Positions 1-4,712 of a stretch of 5,278 nt of DNA are shown here, in pieces. Both the position numbers and the translations under genes were made by a program. The stretch's first letter is position 1. Each line of letters opens with the position of its first letter. The stretch covers positions 1-5,278 of the forward strand of contig JBGTKH010000261.1 of assembly GCA_041744735.1 (NCBI GenBank), written 5' to 3'. Under the pieces are notes generated by a model. That model was not told the DNA's origin, made no database searches, and worked only from the letters and a program-made list of their open reading frames with translations. The stretch is from JBGTKH01 sp041744735 (GTDB lineage: Bacteria; Planctomycetota; Planctomycetia; Pirellulales; Pirellulaceae).

Positions 1-45
1 GCAAGCGAACCGCGCCGACGCACGAATCATCCTCTGCATTGCCGA

Positions 46-74
46 TTGACCGTCTGTGGCCGAGCCGCTACATT
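46..74 (+). promoter_or_regulatory. Putative sigma70-type promoter for rpsB
   Basis: A -35-like TTGACC (46-51, 5 of 6 to TTGACA) and a -10-like TACATT (69-74, 4 of 6 to TATAAT) are separated by 17 bases. This predicts a transcript start near 80-82 and a leader of about 220 nt before the rpsB start. It is the best match I found in the 301 bases upstream of the first gene, where a promoter for this operon is expected. Planctomycete promoters are poorly characterised, so this is a consensus-match inference only. Confidence 0.42.
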
Positions 75-76
75 TA

Positions 77-110
77 CCGGTTCGTTGTGCCGGGGCGGAA
101 ATCGAACCGG
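77..110 (+). other. Hairpin at the predicted 5' end of the rpsB leader
   Basis: CCGGTTCG (77-84) is perfectly complementary to CGAACCGG (103-110), giving an 8-bp stem around an 18-nt loop. It lies just after the predicted -10 box, so it would form at or very near the 5' end of the rpsB transcript. S2 is known to autoregulate rpsB-tsf through the leader in gammaproteobacteria, so an S2-responsive or 5'-protecting structure is possible. Nothing in the sequence proves that, and 8-bp inverted repeats can arise by chance in GC-rich DNA. Confidence 0.35.
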
Positions 111-198
111 CGAAATCGGTTACGCTTTACAACTTTAGTGATCCGTCGATGGCGAACGCTCCGCCTGCTTCAAGGTGGAGCCGCCGGGCAACGTCAAA

Positions 199-265
199 AC
201 TAGCCGCTGGGCGCAAGCCCACGGGTTTTGACGCACGACCCGTGGGCTAGCGCCCAGCGGCTAGT
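199..265. repeat. Long near-perfect palindrome in the rpsB leader
   Basis: The arms 199-226 and 238-265 are inverted repeats of 28 nt with a single mismatch (A at 215 where T would pair) around the 11-nt centre 227-237. The arms begin and end with CTAG and contain the core GGGCTAGCGCCC. Such a long stem would be very stable in RNA or as a DNA cruciform. There is no T-run after it, so it does not look like an intrinsic terminator, and it ends 36 nt before the rpsB start. The 3' arm resembles part of the inverted-repeat element at 2965-3095 (compare 239-262 with 3034-3055), which suggests a dispersed family of palindromic elements. A competing fold is also possible: 192-200 can pair with 225-233. 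Confidence 0.85.
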
Positions 266-301
266 ACCGGCTCAGCAGATCCGACGGCCAGGGAGAACAT
301 T

Positions 302-1063
302 GTGGCGGAAACGTTAGTACAAGATCTGATCGAAGCAGGAGTTCATTTTGGTCACCGGGCCAGCCGCTGGAATCCGAAGATGGCGGCTTACATCTATGCC
401 CGCAAGAATCTGATCCACATCATCGACGTGCGCGAGACGGTTCGCGGGTTGCTGCGAGCCAGAAAGTATCTCAAGCAAGTGTCCGAGGGTGGCAGCTTGG
501 TGCTGTTCGTGGGCACAAAGCGGCAAGCCAGCGGGGCCGTCGAACGCGAGGCCCTGCGTTGTAGGATGCCGTTCGTCAGCGAACGCTGGTTGGGCGGCAC
601 GCTCACCAACTTCCGCACGATTCGCAGCCGCTTGACTCGTTTGGAGGAGTTGGAGGCGCTGCGTGCCAGCGGCGACTTTGAGCTGTACTCGAAAAAGATG
701 CAGTCGGCACTGAACCGCGAATATCGCAAGATGTACCGCAACCTGAACGGCTTGCGGTCCATGAACCGCTTGCCCGAGTGCGTGGTGGTGTTCGATCCGA
801 AAAAGGAAAAGAACGCCGTTCGCGAAGCCCGTGCTCTGGGTATCACGACCGTGGCCTTGATCGACACCGATTGCGATCCGGATGAAGTCGATCTGCCGAT
901 CCCCGGCAACGATGACGGCATTCGCTCGATCGAAATCATCGCGCGGAATTTGGCCGATTCGGTGCTCTCGGGTTCTGCCAGCGTGTCGGCGGAAGAAAAA
1001 GCCGAACCGGAAAGCGAAGCCGGCGAACCCGTGGCCAGCGGTGCGGCTCAAGGAAACGGTTAG
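302..1063 (+). CDS. rpsB: 30S ribosomal protein S2
   Basis: Encodes ribosomal protein uS2 (253 aa), which binds late to the small subunit between head and body and is needed for S1 docking and initiation in bacteria. The family signature is clear: the N-terminal stretch EAGVHFGHRASRWNPKM (residues 11-27), FVGTKRQA near 69-76, RWLGGTLTNF at 95-104 and the C-terminal IPGNDDGIRSI at 200-210. The start is GTG at 302, chosen because AGGGAGA (290-296) is a good ribosome binding site 5 nt upstream and translation from there begins with the typical short S2 N-terminus. The protein is slightly longer than the 241-residue E. coli S2, owing to an Ala/Glu/Ser-rich acidic tail from about residue 225, which is probably disordered. 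It heads the cluster and is separated from tsf by 170 nt containing inverted repeats. Identification is secure. Confidence 0.98.
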   Translation: MAETLVQDLIEAGVHFGHRASRWNPKMAAYIYARKNLIHIIDVRETVRGLLRARKYLKQVSEGGSLVLFVGTKRQASGAVEREALRCRMPFVSERWLGGTLTNFRTIRSRLTRLEELEALRASGDFELYSKKMQSALNREYRKMYRNLNGLRSMNRLPECVVVFDPKKEKNAVREARALGITTVALIDTDCDPDEVDLPIPGNDDGIRSIEIIARNLADSVLSGSASVSAEEKAEPESEAGEPVASGAAQGNG

Positions 1064-1116
1064 TTGGCAGTTGCCCCTTGCGAACACGGCCTGAGGCAAT
1101 GCGTTCTTTACCCAAC

Positions 1117-1187
1117 GTAGCCGAATTCGCAAGCTTCAGGCGCACAACGAATCGCCAGCCGGTCTGAATTCTTGCGAATTCAGCTAC
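1117..1187. repeat. Inverted repeat pair with EcoRI-site hairpin between rpsB and tsf
   Basis: GTAGCCGAATTCGCAAG (1117-1133) and the reverse complement of 1171-1187 match at 16 of 17 positions. The 3' copy also forms its own compact hairpin: CTGAATTC (1164-1171), loop TTGC, GAATTCAG (1176-1183). The arrangement looks like two oppositely oriented copies of a short dispersed repeat, with 37 nt between the matching arms. No T-tract follows, so termination is not indicated. The structure ends 33 nt before the tsf ribosome binding site. It could affect RNA stability or read-through from rpsB to tsf, but that is inference. Confidence 0.75.
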
Positions 1188-1233
1188 AAAACACGTTCAA
1201 TCATTTTATCGAATATCGTTGAGGAGATCGACC

Positions 1234-2067
1234 ATGGCGGAAATCACAGCCGCTGCTGTACGAGCATTACGTGACAAGACCGGCTTGCCGATGATGGACT
1301 GCAAGAAGGCCCTTACCGAAACTGGTGGCGACGAAGAGGCCGCCATCAAAGTGTTGCGGGAGGGCGGAAAGGTTATCATGGGCGGGCGTGGCGACCGCGA
1401 GACGGCGTTCGGCCGCTTCGGACTCTATACCAGCCGCCAACCAGGCGTGGGCGCGATTGTGGAACTGAAGTGCGAGAGTGCCCCCGTGGCTGCCAACGAA
1501 GAATTCATTCAGTTGGCCAACGACTTGGCGCAGCAACTGGCCACCGGACCCGGTGCCGCCACGGCCGACGAACTGCTCGACCAGCCCTCGCCGAGCAAGA
1601 AAGACATGACGCTCCGCGAGCAGAAGGACGACTTGTGCAATCGCATCCGCGAGGTCTTTAACGTCGGCCGTATGCAGCGCATCGATGGGCCTTGTGCCAG
1701 CTACGGCCACAATCTGGGCACCGTGTCCGGTGTGCTGCTGGAAGTCAGCGGCGGCAACGACGAGGCGGGCAAGGACATCTGCATGCACATCGCGGCCATG
1801 CGACCCCAGGCGCTCGGCAAGGACGATCTCGATCCCGCCGAAGTCGAAAAGGAACGCGCGATCCTGCGCGAAGCCGCGCTCAAGGAAGGCAAGCCGGCCA
1901 ACATCGTCGACAAAATGGTCGAAGGCCGCCTGCGCAACTTCTACGCCGAACGCGCCCTGACCGAACAGCCGTTTGTGAAAGACGACAAGGTCACCGTCGG
2001 CAAGTACGCCGAACAAAGCGGCATGCAGATCAAACGCTTCATTCATTGGGAACTCGGCAAGGCCTAA
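1234..2067 (+). CDS. tsf: Elongation factor Ts
   Basis: EF-Ts is the cytoplasmic guanine nucleotide exchange factor that releases GDP from EF-Tu. The 277-residue product has the N-terminal UBA-like domain with TGLPMMDCKKAL (residues 16-27) and an EEAAIKVLR helix, followed by the dimerisation core with HIAAMRP (185-191), the KMVEGRLRNFYAE helix (227-239) and QPFVKDD (245-251). The start is ATG at 1234, preceded by a strong GAGGAGA (1221-1227) with 6 nt spacing; an in-frame TTG at 1219 lies upstream of that site and is rejected. Two things stand out. The nearly invariant TDFV motif of the family reads SAPV (82-85, in CESAPVA), and the protein ends soon after RFIHWELGKA, lacking the C-terminal extension seen in E. 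coli. Its place directly after rpsB is the standard bacterial arrangement. Identification is secure. Confidence 0.97.
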   Translation: MAEITAAAVRALRDKTGLPMMDCKKALTETGGDEEAAIKVLREGGKVIMGGRGDRETAFGRFGLYTSRQPGVGAIVELKCESAPVAANEEFIQLANDLAQQLATGPGAATADELLDQPSPSKKDMTLREQKDDLCNRIREVFNVGRMQRIDGPCASYGHNLGTVSGVLLEVSGGNDEAGKDICMHIAAMRPQALGKDDLDPAEVEKERAILREAALKEGKPANIVDKMVEGRLRNFYAERALTEQPFVKDDKVTVGKYAEQSGMQIKRFIHWELGKA

Positions 2068-2144
2068 GTAGGATGGGTTGCCAACCCGTCCTGGACGACT
2101 CCGGGTTGCCAACCCGTCCTGGACGGCTCGGAGAGCCATCCTAC
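2068..2144. repeat. Compound hairpin repeat filling the tsf-pyrH gap
   Basis: The block begins right after the tsf stop. GTAGGATGG (2068-2076) is perfectly complementary to CCATCCTAC (2136-2144), closing the whole segment. Inside are two 28-bp tandem units (2075-2102 and 2103-2130) differing at two positions, each with a GGGTTGCCAACCC palindrome. GGATGGGTTG (2071-2080) pairs with CAACCCGTCC (2082-2091), and GGCTC (2125-2129) pairs with GAGCC (2133-2137). A diverged copy of the first 24 bp follows pyrH at 2929-2952. There is no U-tract, so it is not an obvious terminator. It ends just before the AGGA (2145-2148) of pyrH, so folding could influence pyrH translation. Confidence 0.85.
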
Positions 2145-2158
2145 AGGAACAACGCACT

Positions 2159-2917
2159 ATGTCCGACCACGATCCAAGCGGCGTCAAACCTCGTTATCGG
2201 CGAGTCGTGCTCAAACTGTCCGGAGAGAGTTTCGGCCACGCGGGCGAGCGCGGCATCAGCATGACCGATGTTGTGCAGATCGCTCGGCAAATCTATAAAG
2301 CCCAGCAACTCGGCTGCGAGATCGCGCTGGTCATCGGCGGTGGCAACATCCTGCGCGGGGCTCAATTCAAGGACGGAAACAGCAACATCCAAGAGGCCAC
2401 GGCGCACTACATGGGCATGCTGGCGACGGTGATCAATGGACTGGCGTTGCAGGACGCGCTGGAGTCGCTGGGCTGTCAAACGCGATTGATGTCGGCCATC
2501 CGCATGGACGGCGTCGCCGAGCCGTACATTCGCCGCCGCGCCAAGCGGCATTTGGAAAAAGGCCGCATCATCATTCTCGCCGCCGGAACAGGCAGCCCGT
2601 TCGTGACCACCGACACCGCAGCCGCTCAGCGGGCGATGGAGTTGGAGGCCGACATTTTGCTCAAGGCCACGCGCGTCGACGGCGTTTACAGCGACGATCC
2701 CGAGAAGAATCCGCACGCGGTGCTGTATCGCGAATTGGATTACAACACCGTCCGCGAACAAAACCTGCGCGTGATGGACAGCACCGCCATCACTCACTGC
2801 ATGGAACACAAGATGCCGATCCTGGTATTCAACTACCAAAAGGAAGGCAACATCCAGCGGGCCGTCAGCGGCGAGCGGGTCGGCACGATCATCAGCAGCG
2901 AAGCATCCGTCGTGTAG
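2159..2917 (+). CDS. pyrH: UMP kinase
   Basis: UMP kinase phosphorylates UMP to UDP with ATP, an essential step in pyrimidine nucleotide synthesis. The bacterial enzyme is a hexamer of the amino-acid kinase fold, typically activated by GTP and inhibited by UTP. The 252-residue product shows KLSGE (19-23), the glycine-rich IGGGN with LRG (59-67), MGMLATVINGLALQDALE (85-102), the UMP-loop region AAGTGSPFVTTD (141-152) and LLKATRVDGVYSDDP (167-181). The start is ATG at 2159 with AGGA (2145-2148) 10 nt upstream; an in-frame TTG at 2078 would translate the intergenic repeat and is rejected. One oddity is that the residue aligned with E. coli Asp77, a UMP contact, is His83. The Arg corresponding to E. 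coli Arg62 is kept (Arg66). Order and spacing fit co-transcription with tsf. Confidence 0.97.
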   Translation: MSDHDPSGVKPRYRRVVLKLSGESFGHAGERGISMTDVVQIARQIYKAQQLGCEIALVIGGGNILRGAQFKDGNSNIQEATAHYMGMLATVINGLALQDALESLGCQTRLMSAIRMDGVAEPYIRRRAKRHLEKGRIIILAAGTGSPFVTTDTAAAQRAMELEADILLKATRVDGVYSDDPEKNPHAVLYRELDYNTVREQNLRVMDSTAITHCMEHKMPILVFNYQKEGNIQRAVSGERVGTIISSEASVV

Positions 2918-2928
2918 CCGCCTTACAA

Positions 2929-2952
2929 GTAGGACGGATTGCCAATCCGTCC
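2929..2952. repeat. Dispersed hairpin repeat downstream of pyrH
   Basis: GGACGGATTG (2932-2941) and CAATCCGTCC (2943-2952) are perfect inverted repeats around one base; in practice this is an 8-bp stem with a 5-nt loop. With the preceding GTA it matches 2068-2091 at 21 of 24 positions. Of the three differences, two form a compensatory pair (G-C in one copy, A-T in the other) and the third turns a G-T pair into G-C. No U-tract follows, so any role as a terminator of pyrH is uncertain. I recall similar sequences being common between planctomycete genes, but cannot verify it here. Confidence 0.8.
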
Positions 2953-2964
2953 GGCTCCGTCGGG

Positions 2965-3095
2965 CTAGTGCTTTGTCACAGCTTGATTTTCGGGTGAGCC
3001 GAACGCGCTAGCGTCGGGCGGGCGGCAAAATCGCCCGTGGCTAGCGCCATCGGCTCACAGTTCAACCCGAATTCTCAGCCGTGACAAAGCACTAG
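2965..3095. mobile_element. MITE-like 131-bp element with 15-bp terminal inverted repeats
   Basis: CTAGTGCTTTGTCAC (2965-2979) and GTGACAAAGCACTAG (3081-3095) are perfect terminal inverted repeats; extended to 31 nt per end, 25 positions match. Nested inside, 2994-3013 and 3039-3058 form a second inverted repeat (17 of 20), and GGGCG (3020-3024) pairs with CGCCC (3032-3036) at the centre. There is no coding capacity. The terminal CTAG is self-complementary, so it could be part of the repeat or a 4-bp target duplication of the CTAG type made by some IS5-family elements. Size, symmetry and lack of genes fit a non-autonomous element or structured dispersed repeat. The parent transposase is not in this window. 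Confidence 0.7.
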
Positions 3096-3100
3096 GTCCG

Positions 3101-3130
3101 TTGGCAAGTCCCCCCATCGCAGCCTATCAT
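3101..3130 (+). promoter_or_regulatory. Putative sigma70-type promoter for frr
   Basis: TTGGCA (3101-3106, 5 of 6 to TTGACA) and TATCAT (3125-3130, 5 of 6 to TATAAT) are separated by 18 bases. Transcription would start near 3137, giving a leader of about 40 nt. The promoter begins 5 bases beyond the end of the inverted-repeat element, suggesting that frr and possibly the GDPD gene can be expressed independently of the rpsB-tsf-pyrH transcript. This is inferred from consensus match and position. Confidence 0.5.
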
Positions 3131-3174
3131 GGAGGGCGTAACGCTTCGCCATTTCGACGAAAGGTATCCACGCC

Positions 3175-3735
3175 ATGTCTGCCGACGACATATTGCTCGA
3201 CGCCGAAGAACGCATGGATAAGGCGATCGACGTACTCAAGAAAAGTTTGGCCGGAATTCGCACCGGCCGCGCCAACCCGGGCTTGGTGGATTCGTTGCGG
3301 GTCGAAGTCTACGGCTCGGCCACGCCGCTGAAACAGCTTGCCTCGGTGGGCGCCCCCGAGCCGACTCAGATCGTCATCCGCCCGTACGATCCAGGAACCA
3401 TTAAGGACATCGAGAAATCAATCATCGCCAGCGACCTGGGCTTCAATCCTCAGAACGATGGCCGCGTGATCCGCATCAATATCCCGCCGCTGTCGACCGA
3501 GGTCCGCCGCAAGATGGTGTCGCGCATCAAAGAACTGACCGAAGAAGCCAAAGTCGCCATCCGCAACATCCGCCGCGATGCGAACAAGGCCGCCGATCAG
3601 GCCGAGAAAGACAAAGAGCTCAGCGAAGACCAACGCGACACGGTCAAGGACGAGGTTCAAGACCTAACAAAGAAGTACGAGGCCCAAGCCAGCGAGCTGT
3701 CCAAGAAACGCGAAGAAGAAGTGATGGAAGACTGA
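3175..3735 (+). CDS. frr: Ribosome recycling factor
   Basis: RRF works with EF-G in the cytoplasm to split the post-termination ribosome so that subunits can start again. The product is 186 residues, the usual family length. It has the three-helix-bundle plus beta-domain layout: an N-terminal helix with AGIRTGRANPGLVDSL (26-41), the beta domain carrying YGSATPLKQLASV and the PEPTQIVIRPYD stretch (46-72), the hinge INIPPLSTEVRRKM (101-114), then the long C-terminal helices with the conserved RNIRRDAN (130-137) and a charged Lys/Glu-rich end. The ATG at 3175 is preceded by GAAAGG (3159-3164) at 10 nt. Its position after pyrH is the common bacterial order, but here 257 nt of repeats and a likely promoter separate the two. 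Identification is secure. Confidence 0.98.
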   Translation: MSADDILLDAEERMDKAIDVLKKSLAGIRTGRANPGLVDSLRVEVYGSATPLKQLASVGAPEPTQIVIRPYDPGTIKDIEKSIIASDLGFNPQNDGRVIRINIPPLSTEVRRKMVSRIKELTEEAKVAIRNIRRDANKAADQAEKDKELSEDQRDTVKDEVQDLTKKYEAQASELSKKREEEVMED

Positions 3736-3740
3736 GGGGG

Positions 3741-3782
3741 GATTTTTGATTTGCGATTTGCGATTTGGGATTTGAGTTTTGG
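3741..3782. repeat. Degenerate heptanucleotide tandem repeat (GATTTGN)
   Basis: Six consecutive 7-bp units occupy 3741-3782: GATTTTT, GATTTGC, GATTTGC, GATTTGG, GATTTGA, GTTTTGG. The tract is T-rich, in sharp contrast with the GC-rich genes around it. It starts six bases after the frr stop and overlaps the predicted start codon and N-terminal region of the following GDPD gene, so part of that protein's signal peptide is repeat-derived. Repeats of this kind can change copy number by slippage; a one-unit change would shift the frame of anything started upstream of it. Confidence 0.75.
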
Positions 3783-4608
3783 CGTTTTAGTCTTTCTATG
3801 GGCAGCCGTTGCTGTGAGGGCTGATGCTGTGGAGCCCACTGCTGCCGCCAAACTTGTCACTGCCGACCGCGCACTGGTGATCGCTCATCGCGGCGACAGC
3901 AAAGTCGCGCCGGAAAACACATTGCCGGCGTTCGCGTCGGCGGTGAAAGTCGGCGCCGATCTCGTCGAATTGGACTATTTCCATTCGGCCGACGGCGTGC
4001 CGGTGGTGTTTCACGACAAGGACTTGGACCGCACCACGAACGCCAAGCAAGTCTTTGGAAGGAGCAAGATTCCGATCGCGTCCAAAACGCTCGACGAATT
4101 GCGGCGGCTCGACGCCGGCCTGTGGTTCGGCCGCCAATTCGCCGGCACGAAGATCCCGACGCTGGACGAAGCGCTCGACACGATTCAAGCCGGTTCGGTC
4201 ACGTTGATCGAACACAAAGGGGGCGACGCAGCGACGTGCGTCGAGTTGCTCAAACGCAAGGACATCCTCGACAAAGTCGTCGTGCAATCCTTCGATTGGC
4301 GCTATGTCCGCGACTGTCACCACCTGGCCCCGAAACTCACACTCACGGCTCTGGGAAGCAAAGAACTGACAGCAGCGCAGCTCGATCAAATCCAACTCAC
4401 CGGCGCACAAGTCGTCGGCTGGAATGAGAAGGACATCCGCAAAGCGGACATCGACGCCATCCACCGCCGCGGCCTGAAAGCCTGGGTCTACACCGTCGAC
4501 GACCCCCGCCGCGCCCGTCAACTGATCGCCGACGGCATCGACGGCATCATCACCAACACCCCCGCGGCGATTCTGAAACTCGTTAAGGACGTTGGCGCAT
4601 CGCGATAG
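3751..4608 (+). CDS. Exported glycerophosphodiester phosphodiesterase
   Basis: GDPD-family enzymes hydrolyse glycerophosphodiesters to glycerol-3-phosphate and an alcohol, using a divalent metal on a TIM barrel. The catalytic set is visible: His46-Arg47 in AHRGDS, PENT (54-57), Glu73 and Asp75 in VELDY, His88 in VVFHD, and Glu154/Lys156 in LIEHKGG. Barrel-closing motifs WVYTVDD (245-251) and DGIITNTP near the C-terminus complete the domain. Residues 10-22 are hydrophobic and followed by AVRADA, which resembles a signal peptide with cleavage after Ala24 or Ala26, so the enzyme is probably periplasmic. The start is taken as TTG at 3751 because GAGGGGGGA (3734-3742) lies 8 nt upstream and this start supplies the whole signal; later GTG codons (3814, 3829) would remove it. 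It begins 15 nt after frr, so co-transcription is likely. The exact substrate, and whether it is GlpQ- or UgpQ-like, cannot be told. Confidence 0.9.
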   Translation: MRFAIWDLSFGVLVFLWAAVAVRADAVEPTAAAKLVTADRALVIAHRGDSKVAPENTLPAFASAVKVGADLVELDYFHSADGVPVVFHDKDLDRTTNAKQVFGRSKIPIASKTLDELRRLDAGLWFGRQFAGTKIPTLDEALDTIQAGSVTLIEHKGGDAATCVELLKRKDILDKVVVQSFDWRYVRDCHHLAPKLTLTALGSKELTAAQLDQIQLTGAQVVGWNEKDIRKADIDAIHRRGLKAWVYTVDDPRRARQLIADGIDGIITNTPAAILKLVKDVGASR

Positions 4609-4712
4609 TTCGCGGCTAGTGAAACTTGGCTGTTGAATTCTCGTCGGGCGCGGTACAGTGGGGAGTCTTTTAAATTCCGCAATCATTCTTTCTACCGTGA
4701 GCCAAGTCAGCG

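Noticed and set aside
2..49. A 15-codon tail ending in TGA at 47-49 that could be the C-terminus of an upstream gene
   Set aside because: Too short to recognise, and other frames are equally open at the left edge; the stop also overlaps the predicted -35 box. It cannot be supported from this window.
71..110. GGTTCG and CGAACC sequences resembling a tRNA T-arm
   Set aside because: The spacing does not give a 5-bp T-stem with a 7-nt loop, and no acceptor stem, anticodon arm or CCA is present.
56..250. A 64-codon GTG-initiated open frame upstream of rpsB
   Set aside because: It runs through the predicted promoter end, the 77-110 hairpin and into the long palindrome, has no ribosome binding site and no recognisable family; its C-terminal part is just palindrome sequence.
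1064..1116. Possible terminator after rpsB from small inverted repeats such as GGCA/TGCC
   Set aside because: Stems are only 3-4 bp and not followed by a proper T-run. I found no convincing intrinsic terminator anywhere in the window.
1188..1220. AT-rich stretch before tsf as a separate tsf promoter
   Set aside because: The best -10-like match (TTCAAT at 1196-1201) and its -35 partner are weak; read-through from rpsB explains tsf expression equally well.
2078..2158. N-terminal extension of UMP kinase from an in-frame TTG
   Set aside because: The extra 27 residues are translated from the intergenic hairpin repeat, and no ribosome binding site precedes 2078; the ATG at 2159 gives the normal family N-terminus.
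4609..4712. Possible promoter TTGAAT (4633-4638) and TACAGT (4654-4659), and a GCGGCTAGT match (4612-4620) to the end of the leader palindrome
   Set aside because: The 15-nt promoter spacing is too short to trust, and the repeat match is only about nine bases with no second arm. Otherwise nothing is seen in this gap.
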